DNA of 64,000 nt from Adiantum capillus-veneris (GCA_014529385.2 CM043969.1:70607676-70671675), one strand, 5' to 3'. Counted from the stretch's first letter, positions 1 to 11,019 are shown. Notes: generated by a model from the letters alone, not told the origin. Numbers and translations are program-made.

Positions 1-2
1 CC

Positions 3-1027
3 GAAGATAAAAGAGCCAAGGATGAAGAAAGGTCAAATGAGGCTATGCAAGGGGCTAGTGTACAAGCAGAGGGGCTTATGGAGGAGACAATGAAAGAGCC
101 AAGTAGGCTAGTGGAGGAGCCAAAAGAGCCCATGGAGGAGACCCTGGATGAGTAAAGCAAGCCTACGGATGAGCAAAAGGATATGGATGATGCAAGCCAG
201 CCAACAGAGGTAGAGGAAAAGACCTTGGAGGAAACCCTGAATGAGGAAGAAAGAGCCATGGGGGAGACCCTTGATGAAGATGAGAACAATGACTACGACG
301 ATGAAGCTAAAGCAAAGGATAGCAACAACGACAACAACACTATAGAGACCCAGTATGGACCCTTGCTACCCGTAGATACGGTTGTTCCAATAATGTCTAT
401 TCAAGTATGGCAGAATATGTTCAGCTTCTAACTACTTATATGTACTTGTCAACTTTTACAGAGGTTGATTATCTTGGATATCAATGGATTGTTGCCGATG
501 CGCGTGCCTCTGGGTATAGCAGACCCCTTCGAGGATTTGCAAACATTTCGGATGGGTACTTGTCGAGTCATGGTTCTCGTCCAGGAACCAAATAATTTAT
601 TCAGTTTCTTCTTCCACGCTTTAGAGTTGCCGTATGGTCTTCAATGCAAAGGCAAAACTTGTCGCTGCTAGTTACAATAGTTTGCGATGTATGCGGTGCT
701 CATACGTCAAATGTTTCCTTTCTGTATGATTAGAGAAAATGCGTTACCGTTGAGTGCCACTACCACCCTAAAAAACCACACTTACCTCTTTTGTACAAAC
801 CGTTCAGCCAAATCGATGTACCCTTTGATGCAAATAATACACTACTGATTGATGATAATCCTGAAAAGGGAGACCTAAATCCACCAGGAACAACTATCTC
901 ACCACCCTCTTTTGAAGGGCATACCTTTGATTTTTACCTTGAAGACATTTTGATTCCATACTTACAGAAATTGTATCTCAATCCATTGTTCACGGACGAG
1001 TTTGTACTTTCTAATCAATTAAGATGA
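3..1027 (+). pseudogene. FCP1-like HAD phosphatase gene, 5'-truncated by the window edge and broken
   Basis: Three HAD/FCP1-homology motifs occur in order. Motif I (LIILDINGLL, about 466-495) follows an intron-acceptor-like TTTTACAG. Motif II (RPGTK, then RFRVAVWSSM, about 569-640) is next. Motif III (NTLLIDDNPEKG followed by NPPG, about 836-885) is followed by a YLQKLYL segment. In this family the first Asp of motif I and the paired Asp of motif III carry phosphoryl transfer; the D-x-N-G form is common in plant FCP1-like proteins of unknown substrate. Upstream (3-430) lies a very acidic segment with repeated (M/L)EETL(D/N)E units. Breaks: TAA at 153-155, a frame change between motifs I and II, a stop directly after RPGTK, and several stops at 700-790. 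Introns may explain part of this. Inference: decayed copy of a nuclear phosphatase gene, possibly carried by a transposon. Confidence 0.6.
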
Positions 1028-1057
1028 CTCTTCTATCATGTATTTGTCTTGCCTAAC

Positions 1058-1060
<3 letters not shown>

Positions 1061-1116
<56 letters not shown>
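1061..1116. repeat. (GA)28 microsatellite
   Basis: Uninterrupted GA dinucleotide run directly after the stop of the FCP1-like remnant. Confidence 0.98.
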
Positions 1117-1118
<2 letters not shown>

Positions 1119-1525
1119 TGGCAATGGCTAAAGAAATGTATTTCAAGAACACTTATAAATTCACAGACCACAATTGACAAATGAGCTCAAAAAAACTTCA
1201 TGTATTGAAATTCATTTGTATACACTTGGGTTCACAAGAATCTCTGGGTACATTGACACTATTTCAAACCGACCATCCAACTCTTCGCACAAAATATCTT
1301 TTTCCCTATGCCGCATCAGCTTACGGCCAGCTAGGAAAAAGGAAAAATCTGAAAGGTCCCTTTCCATTGACTCTTCAATTATGTCGTGCCGCAAGTGCAG
1401 AAGACTGCATAGCTCCCTTATCGTAACCACCAACATTAGGCCATGCTCTTTATAAAACACTTCCACATCCATAGCAGGATTATCTTCCAAACCTACAGAA
1501 ACCTGGTCCATAGGATTTTACTTAC

Positions 1526-2648
1526 CTCTGAGCATTTGTGATCGCATATACCAAAAGGAGACTAACAGTGATTGGCTTGCAATCATGTACTTGACAACTA
1601 GAGTGTCAAGCGCGACCTCGTACCGTATGCCAATCTCTTCCTTTACATACCATCCTTTGTCAAGAAGTTTGTCACAGGATGACTGCTAAAATGACTTGCA
1701 CATGAACATAGTTTTTGTAGCACGTATATTGTAGTTATGAAACAACTCTATGAACAGTGCAGCAGGACAAAAGTTTGCAATTCTAACAAGTTTGGTGGGA
1801 ATAGAGCTACGTAGAGACCTCTGTATATCCTTGTAGAGCCAGTCCACAGTGTTCCAGTCGGTTGGTAGAGGTACTTTCACCAACATGCCATTCTTATTCC
1901 CTGGGCAGAGTTGGTAGAAGTGGTCATAGAAAAATATTCCTTCATCAGCCAGGCTTCTGCTGGTTCTCCCTGAATATTGTAGAGCACCAATGTGGGCATG
2001 AACAATAAGGAAGAGTCCTATTATGCACTCCATAGGCTCCCATTGCTCATAAGAAGAGGGATAAACATCTGCAAAATATATAACAAGAGTTAAACTAAGA
2101 GTATCAATAAGTGAAAATGACAAATCTAATGTAGTTGAGATGTGAAGAATGGAGCCATTGCTCATAAGAAGAGGGATAAACGTTGCAAAATATATAAGAA
2201 AAGTTAAAATGAGAGTATCAATAAGTGAAATGACAAATCAAATGCAGTTGAGATGTGAAGAATACTTACAATTGCAACGTGGTTGATGTATATCTGACAC
2301 ATTTCCACCGTTTGCTATCACGTCTGGATGGGTAAACACATGCTGAACAAGTACTTCCTTTACAGATCCTTTGCTGATTTCAATTTTGAAATCCAACACT
2401 CTGGCCTTCCATGCTGAGCGATAAACATTGATAGCACTAGACCTCTTGGCTCTTCTTGGTTGCATGAGGACCCATGAACCTTTGTTTATCCTTTGTCCAA
2501 ACAATTGGTTCTCTGCACTTATTGAAGTTGATATTGTAATTGAGGATATGATACTACTTGGCCTTCTAGGCAAAGTGCAGGTGTTGCTAGTTGGTGTGAG
2601 ATACCATAAACACCTAGAGCTTCTTGGGCGGGAAGACGTGGAAGCCAT
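1526..2648 (-). CDS. Unrecognised two-exon (or longer) gene
   Basis: Exon 1 runs 2648-2270: it starts with ATG (MASTSSRPRSS) and ends at a strong donor, AATT|GTAAGTATTC. Exon 2 starts at 2068 after TATTTTGCAG. The 1-nt phase left by exon 1 is completed by exon 2, giving an open frame (YVYPSSYEQWEPMEC...), which is good evidence of real splicing. Exon 2 stays open to a second donor-like AGAG|GTAAGT at 1526/1525, except for one in-frame TAG at 1688-1686. A further open frame on the same strand (1511-1212, about 99 aa, containing ILCEELDGRFEIV) may be a later exon, but the gap is too short for a normal intron, so the true acceptor probably lies inside it. No domain recognised; exon 2 has short hydrophobic stretches (IIGLFLIVHAHIGAL). 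It could be a transposon-encoded protein. Function not assigned. Confidence 0.5.
2041..2270. repeat. 115-bp tandem duplication spanning intron 1 / exon 2 border
   Basis: Two diverged copies begin with CATTGCTCATAAGAAGAGGG at 2041 and 2156. On the minus strand each contains the intron 3' end and the first bases of exon 2. The 2041 copy keeps the acceptor (TTTTGCAG). The other has TTTTGCAAC, so its AG is lost. Confidence 0.85.
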
Positions 2649-2939
2649 AGCTCTAAGAGAAAAGCTTTAGTGGAGGGAGATTCACTTTGAAAGCATCCTA
2701 ATGGAGGGAAAGTGTTTTAGAATTCCAATATCTTGTGCGGGCTTAATGGTCACCCTCCAGTACGTTAATGACCATAAGAGAATATCAGCAGTGGGACCAC
2801 ACATGCACCTAACAACTCGGTAAAAGCAAAGAAGTTACGATGCCACAATCCTAGATTTGTGAAAGTTTTTAAAATATTTTCCTATTTCTTGAGTCTTTCC
2901 ACGTAGTTTCCTACGTAATGTAGCCCTCCTGCTCATTGG
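2649..2939. other. No gene seen
   Basis: Short spacer between the unknown minus-strand gene and the LINE-like remnant. Presumably it includes the unknown gene's promoter; no clear TATA box or repeat was identified. Confidence 0.4.
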
Positions 2940-3612
2940 ACGCGCTCTATTTTCTCTCTCTTTCATATGGCCCTCCAAATGACCTCCAAAATTTCCTAAT
3001 GATTGTTTCTCCACATCTTTATCCGAGTTGACTATTTTTCCCACCCTCTACCTTGCCAAGATTTTTTGTAGGATCCTTTGTTGGATCTAATGTATTCGTG
3101 TCACCCTGTGGGGTAGCTTGTAATCCGCTTCTCTCATCTGTAGGCTTTAGCACCTCAGCGGGACAAGCGCTCGCATAATGCCCGAACTTGTTGCATTTGA
3201 AGCAGCCCCGAAGAAGGTGTTAAATTTAAGAGGAATGATCTTTAGTCCTACCCCAACATTCACCACCAAGTTCTTTGGCTTGGCTGTGGCTTTCGCAAAT
3301 CCCACCAAATACAGCCCTTGTTTGCTGCTACACTCGAGGCTCTGGCAGATGGGACAAACAGTGGATCACCAAGCAAAACTGCGAGGTCCTTCAAGTTCTT
3401 CGTAAGCCATAGTGGGAGGTTGACAAACTCCACCCATACTGGGTAGAGATCCTTGAATGCCTCGTTAGATTCAAACAGGGGTCCCAAGGGAGCACGCACA
3501 CCGGTGCACGATTGAAGAACAGCAGGCTTTTTGTCAAAACCCTTTCAACCATTGCATTGTTTTTGAACTGAACTGACACGAATCCTTTTGCTATATATCG
3601 GATGAACATTAC
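2940..3612 (-). pseudogene. DUF4283/CCHC protein remnant (LINE ORF1-like)
   Basis: Read on the minus strand from about 3609 with one frame change near 3490. The first part (FIRYIAKGFVSVQF, then YPVWVEFVNLPLWL) matches the pattern of plant DUF4283 proteins, in which W-V-x-(F/L)-x-N-L-P-L is characteristic. It is followed near 3215-3140 by a zinc knuckle CFKCNKFGHYASAC (CX2CX4HX4C). This DUF4283-knuckle order is typical of ORF1 of plant L1-type LINEs and of derived host proteins. No endonuclease or reverse transcriptase follows within 2 kb, so this is a fragment. Its 5' end abuts the start of the gag-like ORF on the opposite strand, which suggests a chimeric junction at about 3610-3630. Confidence 0.6.
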
Positions 3613-3627
3613 CGAGCCGTTGTCGTA

Positions 3628-5634
3628 ATGGTAGTAAACACTACAAGTCCTTCCACCTCAACTTCTGACAAAATGGTAAAGCCTACTTTTATCGCTCCTA
3701 AGTTTGATGAGTCCATGCTAGATGAGCTTGTGAAGGGAATGCGTGACTTGAAGGTGAAGTTTGCAAAGCTTGAAGAAAAAGGCCAACCATCAGGGCCACT
3801 TCCTAGGCAAAGACAACAGCCCAAAGAAGGGTTTGTTAATAGATGTATTTGGTGTGATAGTACAAACCATGTAAGAAGGGATTGTAATGATTTTAGTGAT
3901 GCTTTGTCAAAAGATGTTGTCTTTTTTAAGGATGGTAAAATCCACTTAAGAGAGACAGGTCTACCCTTGAGAACTAACTTTGGGAAGGGGGGAATGCAAA
4001 CCTTAGTTGAAGATATGGCAACCAAGCATGCCACCTCTTCAGTTGAGGCAGCTACTTATGGAGTAAAAATTGAACATTTTTGTGATGAAGAGGTGAGTGA
4101 CCATCATGGTCAAATTTGGCCAAATGTCATGCAATTAGCTAAAAAGGGAAAGCTTACAAAAGAGATTCTACATGAAGCAGGTGATTGCATACGTCTAGAA
4201 ACAGGATGGAATGATCCAGTGGACTCATTGTCAGTGCATGCCTACATTAAAAAATGCCAACAAAATGAGGCAATTGTAGAAGAGAAGCGCAGACGTGAGA
4301 ATGCTGATGAAGGACCATCAAAAAGAGCTTCTAGAAGTGGGGGAAGAAGAGACTCAATGCCTTCTCAAACACCCTCAACAAAAGGAGCATCTCCACCTGA
4401 AGTACTCATGGAGGAGTCTACAATAGGAAAGAAGAAAGAGCCAACAAAAGGAATGACAGATGCACATTCTCTGCATGAGGATTGGGGTTCTGTAGATGAA
4501 GCTATGAATCTTCAAGATTCACAAATCAAAGATAGAGAAGTGTTTGGGAATGCTATACAGGTTGAAGTGACATCAGAGGATAGAGTAGAAGAGCAAGAAA
4601 CCTCTTGGGATATGGTCTGTGATTGGGGTGATATTTCTTATCTGTGTGAAGATGCAAATAAAGATGCTTGCCATAAAGTGCCTACTATACAGGGTTGCCT
4701 GCAGGTATGCAAACAATATCTGAGGTATAAAAGGGATTTAGGTCTTGTGTCACAGGGTATAAATTGCAAGCAGGTTTGTGAGCATCTATCTGCTATGGAT
4801 AGGAAGGGTATACATGGTGATTCCTTGAAGCCAGAAGAGGATGCTAGCTCTATGCTGACACCAGAGTCATGTAATGAAGAAGGGTTCTCCCTAGATGAGT
4901 GGAGACATGATTCAGTTGAAGATAATTTAGCGATGAGTCAAAAAGGAAGAAGGGGTGAAGATATTGTGTCAGAGACTAACTCCAAGGAGGTTTTTGAGCA
5001 GTCGGTTACAAGTGACCGGGAGCATACCTACCAGGATGATTTGGAAAGGGAATTAGACACCATATTTGAGAGGTATGCAAAGTTTTATGCTATAAAGCTG
5101 GAGAGGTATTTGGTAAAAGGTGAGAGAATTGATGAGAGGTTTACCATGCACATTTCTAAGGTTTCTCTCGATGTTGAGAAAGGCTATCTAGAAGATTCTT
5201 TTGAGAATGAAGATGCAGATTCAGACTTCTATGCGAAAGAGGTACATATGGATTTATAGGTTGGTCAGAAGGTTGAAGTGCAGTTTCAAAAATCTTTCAA
5301 GTATATTACAGGAAGCCTGGAAGTGTTTTTTGAAGAGGAGGATGAGGAACTTATGTCTCTACGTCATGACGATTTTGCGCATAATGGAGATTTGTTACAG
5401 ATGTTTTGGAGACAGATATATATAACAATTCCTTCTGATCCGAGAGCAATTAAAAGATGCGGAGAATCTCAATGCTTAGTACAATATAAGTTTTTGAGTT
5501 ACCCATATGATCCTGGAGGAGGTCATGGGATGACAGGGGATACAATTGCTTTCACAAGTTACCATGAGGTTGGCACATGCCGGAGGATGTGCAGGTTTAG
5601 AGGGGGTGGATGTCGTGTTGTGACACGTACATAG
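3628..5634 (+). pseudogene. Orphan gag-like ORF with zinc knuckle, one in-frame TAG
   Basis: A 543-codon open frame ends at TAG 5257-5259 and then stays open in the same frame for another 124 codons to TAG 5632-5634. Near residue 70 is a retroviral-type zinc knuckle CIWCDSTNHVRRDC (CX2CX4HX4C), preceded by a short charged segment as in the C-terminal part of plant LTR-retrotransposon Gag. The rest is acidic and low in recognisable domains. No protease, RT, RNase H or integrase motif was found. The end of the frame overlaps a purine tract (5592-5610) and a putative 3' LTR start at 5611, so the ORF occupies the last coding position of an LTR element. Inference: 5'-truncated, non-autonomous or pol-less element, or a gag-derived gene. 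The start at 3628 is the first ATG and may not be native because the 5' side abuts a LINE fragment. Confidence 0.5.
5592..5610 (+). other. Putative polypurine tract
   Basis: Purine-rich GTTTAGAGGGGGTGGA immediately before TGTCGTGTTGTGACACG, the usual arrangement at a 3' LTR boundary. Confidence 0.45.
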
Positions 5635-6779
5635 TGGGAACGCATGCTACAAGAGTTATCTTGTAATTTTTTAGATACATAATTATCTTTCCTATAATGT
5701 ACATATGCATATTTAAGTATAATAATGAGCCTTCTATCTCATCCTATTATTTTTCTCAAGGGTAACATATCCTTACTTTACCATCAGAAAATACTATGGA
5801 AAAAGCATCAATAGCTCTGTCTCTTTAACTTGGGGCAAAAAACATTGATTCTTTATTTCTACTATTTCATTATCATCTCACACCCTAGCTAGATCCTATA
5901 TCTAGGGTAAACTCCAATATATATATATTCTATGTATTTTTTATACTTTTCTTATATTTCTTTTTAAATAGCTACTAGGAGAGAATCAAATCCTAGTGGG
6001 ACACTAGGTGGCATGATTTCAAAGATACACTTATTTTAATGCATTATTGCAAGCATGGTTACAAAACTTTGTCAAGGAGAAATGTCATGCTTTCATATGG
6101 CATGAGGTGTCCTTGGGAATTAAATGAAAGTCAAGGCTAAGGAGACCACATGAAGACTTTTGCTGCCATAAATGGACCCTATTTTGATGAATTTTTTACA
6201 CAAGGTTCCAATCCGAATTGGAGAATGATTTTAAAATGAAAATCGTAGCTAATGAGCTGAAGTTTCTGCCCATATTTTTATTTTTTTATTTGGAGCTACG
6301 GTTGAGGAGATATGATCAAAATACTGGACCCCAGTCTGCCCACATCATGCAGGAACAACTCATTTCCAACTTTTCCAATTCCTGTTCACACTGGCTCCTC
6401 TCTTCTTGTGTAAACCCTTGTGGGTTCCCTTCACCTATAAAAGGGGACCTCTTCTTCCTTGGAAGGAACTCAAGCATTCAAGCCATTGATGAGAGGAATT
6501 CTCGAGGGAGTGAGTAGTAATGCCTAATTGTACTTAGCCATTAACATAAGCCCAAGCCTACACTTTCTCCTAGAGGGAGACTAGCCATTCTTGCAACAAA
6601 CTAACCTTGGAAGATCAACTCTAATCAAAGAAGGTCTTGCACTTGGTGTATCAATCAAAGTGGAATTATCCACTCTTCTTCTCTCTCCCATCAATAATGG
6701 TGCCGAAGGGTTTCAAGTAAGATGTGTTCTACATTGATGTTTTCTTGATTTCTTGTTGTTTTCATTTTCATCTCTAATC

Positions 6780-6837
<58 letters not shown>

Positions 6838-7026
6838 CTAATCTCATCTCCTTAACCAAGCCTATCTCTCTCATTCTTAGTAATTCATCCTCTCTAGTTT
6901 CTCTTTGCTACAGGTACATCTCTCCCCGCAGTATCCTCATTGCCTACGGGCAAGAATAGGGCTTGGGAGGGAAACTTCTCATCTCTTCACTTCTCTCATA
7001 TCTACATTTCTCACATACTATCCTAG
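5611..7026 (+). mobile_element. Putative 3' LTR (right end undefined) and downstream spacer
   Basis: Begins TGTCGTGTTG after the purine tract and contains a promoter-like CTATAAAAGG at 6435-6444, as expected in U3. No second LTR copy exists in the window, so the right end cannot be fixed; the region up to 7026 is otherwise gene-free. It holds a (TA)25 microsatellite. No coding pattern was seen. Confidence 0.35.
6784..6833. repeat. (TA)25 microsatellite
   Basis: Uninterrupted AT/TA run. Confidence 0.98.
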
Positions 7027-7454
7027 ATGAATAACCCACATGATGATCATTTCTATCCCTTTCACTCTGTACGATCTATTAGAATTAACATATGGATTAG
7101 CCGAAAAATACACTTTCAACAACGTATAGTGTTTCTCTTTGGCCCAGAAAGGCTTAATGAAATACTTCTATCACCGGATCCCATCATACTACCTCTCATA
7201 GACTATAATTTTTCTTTTGATGTAAGCGTAGTTATCTTGCTATGAACCAAGAGGATTTGTACACACAATTAATCCCAATCACTAGACAAAATATATATAT
7301 TATGGTAAGCACAAAACTACAATTCCAAAGAACAATTCGTAGCCTATTTGGTCAGCCAAGATTGAATGCCATTAACTCATCCAATAACCCTTTCATATTA
7401 CCCATGATACGATATGACCATAGCCTTGATGTTTTCATCTTCGTATTGTTTTGA
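7027..7454 (+). other. Two overlapping, mutually homologous short ORFs
   Basis: ORF 1 (7027-7245, 72 aa) and ORF 2 (7242-7454, 70 aa) overlap by ATGA. Over a 40-residue stretch about half the residues are identical: the shared pattern is LFG-x2-RLN-x-I, then P-x-ILP-x-I-x-Y, then S-x-DV. Many codon differences are synonymous (for example AGG CTT against AGA TTG for Arg-Leu). This looks like an old tandem duplication of a short coding unit. The protein family is not recognised. They could be exons or remnants of a transposon protein. Confidence 0.35.
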
Positions 7455-7594
7455 CATTCTCTTTTGCGTTCTTTCTTTGTGTGTGTGAATGCAAGAGAGA
7501 AAGAGTGAGTCTTCTTTGATTGCACTTCTTTCCAAACCCTAGTCTTCATGGCATCTATGGTTTAACTCCTTCATATAGTTTTTGTTGAGTTCTC

Positions 7595-8115
7595 TCACAA
7601 ACTCTCACAGCCATAAGCCCGGTGCTTTCCTGGCAAGACCGCAAATTTCTCGACACCGTGCTGATTCAAAACCAGTGGACTACAAAGCCAATTACAGAGC
7701 TCAATTCTATTGGGAACTCTTCTCATAAACCCAAAGACCAGAGTAGAATTTGCAACCTCCACAAGTTGTTTTTTCACAATGGCAGGGGAAACAGCACCGT
7801 AACGGCATCTTCCACCTTCATACACTGCAGGAGCGCCTTCTTAAGTGCTTGGAAAGCTCTGTCCTCTTTGGCCACTTCAGCAGTATCCTCCTGCGTCGCC
7901 AAATCTTCACGCGACCTTTTGTTCAATGATAGTGCACAAAGGATTGCCGCTAGGTCTTTTTCCACCTGCGTCTTTCTTTGTTTCAGTTCCTCCTTACTCA
8001 GACTAGTAAGGGAGCTTTGACCGCTATCATCAGTGCCCGGTTTCGCAAGGTCGTCGGTCGGCTTGATAGCCTTCAAAGCGTCAGGCATCTCTTTGCCTAC
8101 CACTGCTTTGGGCAT
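7595..8115 (-). pseudogene. Unrecognised broken ORF
   Basis: A 113-aa frame (8115-7774, starting MPKAVVGKEMPD) has a Lys/Glu/Arg-rich, probably helical middle (SKEELKQRKTQVEKDLAAI). Near 7820 the open frame shifts and continues as about 60 further codons (7825-7595). The composition is protein-like but no family is recognised. It is interpreted as a frameshifted gene or an exon pair. A cluster of AATAATCGC half-sites lies just upstream (8184-8463). Confidence 0.3.
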
Positions 8116-8183
8116 AGGACGGCTTAGAGGAGCTCACCATGGCTTGGTGAAAGGCCTCACCAACACCAAGTTACAAAAAGGTT

Positions 8184-8463
8184 AATAATCGCCTTAACAA
8201 AAAGATAATAATCGCATGCTGCAGTGGGGGTTTGGATGGGGGGGGGGGGGGGGGATGCACTGCCTTGCTGCTTAACGCACCACGCGTGCTGCTCAGCTCA
8301 TGGTCTCGAACAAAAGGGAAATCTTAATCAAGGAGATCAAACACACTAATTTTCCACATGCACATGCGATTATTAGGTAGGCTCAAACTGCGATTATTAA
8401 GGCTAATAGTCGTGATGCAGGCAAACCCAAAGGCGATTATTATCGCAAAGTGCTAATAATCAC
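8184..8463. repeat. Cluster of AATAATCGC / GCGATTATT half-sites
   Basis: The 9-mer AATAATCGC or its complement occurs at 8184-8192, 8207-8215, 8366-8374, 8390-8398 and 8433-8441, with a close variant at 8454-8463. It is the half-site of the palindromes in the Giant-A leader and 3' spacer. Confidence 0.7.
8238..8254 (+). repeat. Poly-G tract (17 G)
   Basis: Seventeen consecutive G residues. Confidence 0.9.
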
Positions 8464-8489
8464 AACTTCTACCTGCCACAACAGATTGT

Positions 8490-8522
8490 GGGGGGGGGGG
8501 GGGGGGGGGGGGGCGGGGGGGG
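8490..8522 (+). repeat. Poly-G tract (24 G, C, 8 G)
   Basis: Twenty-four consecutive G, one C, then eight G. Tract length is prone to sequencing and assembly error. Confidence 0.85.
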
Positions 8523-9437
8523 CTCGGCGTATGCAGGCAACAACGTATGCATGCGTGCGCAGGCAACAACGTATGGGGGGAGGTGGGGACACTTAAGTCG
8601 GGGAAACTTACATTGATGGTGCAAAACTCAAAAGACTTGCGAGATTGAGGATGGTGGATGCTACCGCGAGCTCACCAACATCTAGAGCCATAGTACACAG
8701 GCCGACATTACACAATACACATCACGCACACCCTACTTCATCGCCCCCCATTTTATCCCCTATGAGTTTTGAGTGAATTACTATGTTTAAAGAGAGGGTG
8801 AAACAAGAATTTTTGAAGCTCAAGCTTGAGTGTGGAAGGTAGAGAGACAAAATTGTCTTTTCTAGATGAAGACTCATTCTCATAGGAACAAGATGATGCA
8901 TAAGTCTGATATGTTGGCATTGCGTGTCAGTATTTCTCATGAATTATTTGTCAAGTTCTTGTAAGTAATCATACATTTTTGCATTCACCTATCTACAAAT
9001 GCTCATTTAATCATTTCAAATGTGCCATTTATATGCTTTGCTTATTGTTGAAATAAAATGAATCCAATTTTAATGACTATTGGCAGATTGAATGAATAGG
9101 TGTCCACTTGGACGCACTTATCCGGACACCACATTTGTATTCTATTATTTTTTTGAGCTAGTGTAGCTAAATTTTGATTCCAGAGAAGCAGTTCGATTCC
9201 TTGAGTTATAATTCTGTCGTGATGTGTGTAAATGCCCATCAGCTGGCCATTGTCCATTTATAAAGCCCTAGGTATAAAAGTCAATAACCTCAATGTGAAA
9301 GGGAGGCTTATTTTTTGAAGAAAGAAGAGCTCTGTTGTATGTATGCTCAAGCAACTATGAAGCTCCAACCTGTAATCATCATAACTTATGATTGGGTCAG
9401 AGAGTCAATCTAAAAAGTATTGCAATTTGGTGGAGAA
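8523..9437. other. No gene seen; probable start of the Host-B leader
   Basis: AT-rich, no convincing ORF. A TATAAAAG-type sequence near 9271-9278 (AGGTATAAAAGTC) could be the promoter of a truncated LTR belonging to Host-B, but no LTR boundary is visible. Confidence 0.3.
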
Positions 9438-10012
9438 ACATGGATCATGATCCATGTCCCACTGTGATAGTTTGAGCAGAAACTGATACTATCAGGTTCA
9501 ATGTGTTTCCACATCACTGAATATACACTTTTGGTGAGAAATTGACACTAAAAACTCATTCAAATCAAGAAATTGGGCCAAAGACACAAAAACCTTGAAA
9601 ATTGACCAAAACTTGGGGCTTTTCAACTTTTTGAGGTCCAAATCCAAAATTAAGTAAAAATATGACATCCATCGAGTGCAACCTTACAAATCACCAAATT
9701 TTATGTTCAAATGTGGTCAAACATGGATCACACAATCCATGTACCTTTGGGCTAAGATTTGACCATTGGGAAGTTGATGCCATGACAACTTTCCCAAAAG
9801 GCACAATAGCAAAAAACTAAAAAAAGTTCATCAAAATAGCCAAACACAGAAACTAGTCAAAAACCACAAGGAAGACATAAAAATCTAATTTTGACTGCTA
9901 AAAAGTTGTTCAAATCCAAAAAGAAGTGGTGGAGTAGACTATTGACACTACAAGTAATCAGCAGGCCAAATTTTGTGTCCAGATTCGATGGAACATGGAT
10001 CATGATCCATGT
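9438..10012 (+). repeat. Three periodic palindromes in the Host-B leader
   Basis: ACATGGATCATGATCCATGT, a perfect 20-bp palindrome, occurs at 9438-9457 and 9993-10012. A form with 8-bp arms (ACATGGAT...ATCCATGT) lies between them at 9721-9742. Centre spacings are 284 and 271 bp, close to the period of the different palindrome in Giant-A. Confidence 0.9.
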
Positions 10013-10139
10013 ACCTCATTAAGATTTGTGGCTGAGATTTACGTTCTAGGTAGCTTAGATTCTTTTTATAGTTCTAAACTTTTAGGGTACCCAAAACTAG
10101 TTTCCAAAGACCAAAGGGTCACACAGACTTTACTTTGGA

Positions 10140-10462
10140 GAAACCCGACCAAGGGCAAAATGGGATAAGTTGCACTAAGCCAAGTTGGACTTGTCAAAGA
10201 CTATCTTGAGCATATTGAGTGAGGTTTAACCATGACAAATCATCACCACTAGGGTTTTTTACTCAACTCAGAGACATGCAAACCGCAAGAAACCTGACCA
10301 CGGGCAAAAAGGGATAAGTTGCACTAAGCTTGGGCTTGTCAAAGACTATCTTAAGAGTATTGAGTGAGGTTTATCTTGAGAGTATTGAGTGAGGTCTAAC
10401 CATGACAATTCATCCACCACCAGGGTTTTTTTTACTTAACTCAGAGACATTCAAACCGCAAG
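10140..10462. repeat. 149-bp tandem duplication
   Basis: Two similar copies start at 10140 and 10289 (shared GGGATAAGTTGCACTAAGC, then GACTATCTT). The second contains an extra internal duplication of about 24 bp (GAGTATTGAGTGAGGT repeated). Confidence 0.85.
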
Positions 10463-10896
10463 AAATTTTGCAACTCCTTCTAGAGTGAGAATCGGAAAAG
10501 ATCTAGAGGAGAGACATCCTTTAATCAACAAACCAAACATGAAATTCATCAAAACCAACCAATCCATGAGAGTGCTAACAAATTACGTGCATGAGGGCTT
10601 GTATAGATTCACAAACAAAGATTAGTATACCTTATGAAAGTGTGTAGAACCCTACACTAGAGAATTGATGAACCATAAGAACCTCTACGCATTCACATGT
10701 ACAGATACAGAAGGAGTGCAAGCATTGATGCATCATAGACAAGAGTAGAAACATGTTAATCCAATGGACGTAGAACGATACACATACAAGGGACTCTAGT
10801 CTCTACCTACTTCCAACCAAAAGTGATGCCAGAGCACACATCAGAGAGGATTCCACCAAGATTTTCTCCAAGACTAGAAGAGAGAGCGGGAAAAGA

Positions 10897-11013
10897 GTCC
10901 TTGCCAAAGACCATGGATTGGCTAGATTGGTGACTAGACCATGTTCTTTGGCAAGGACGAGAAGAGACGTCCTTGCCAAAGACCATGGATTGGCTAGATT
11001 GGTGACTAGACCA
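10897..11013. repeat. 72-bp direct repeat with an internal inverted repeat
   Basis: A segment of about 45 bp starting GTCCTTGCCAAAGACCATGG occurs at 10897 and 10969. Between the copies, TTCTTTGGCAAGGAC is the inverse complement of their start, so a stem-loop can form. Confidence 0.85.
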
Positions 11014-11019
11014 CAACAA

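Noticed and set aside
7774-8115. EAF6-like chromatin protein
   Set aside because: Only the short KQRK-x2-VEKDLAAI helix is similar; the rest of the EAF6 pattern is missing.
9438-10012. CRISPR-like array from the regular spacing of repeats
   Set aside because: Plant retrotransposon context, 270-285 bp period, palindromes of about 20 bp; not a prokaryotic array.
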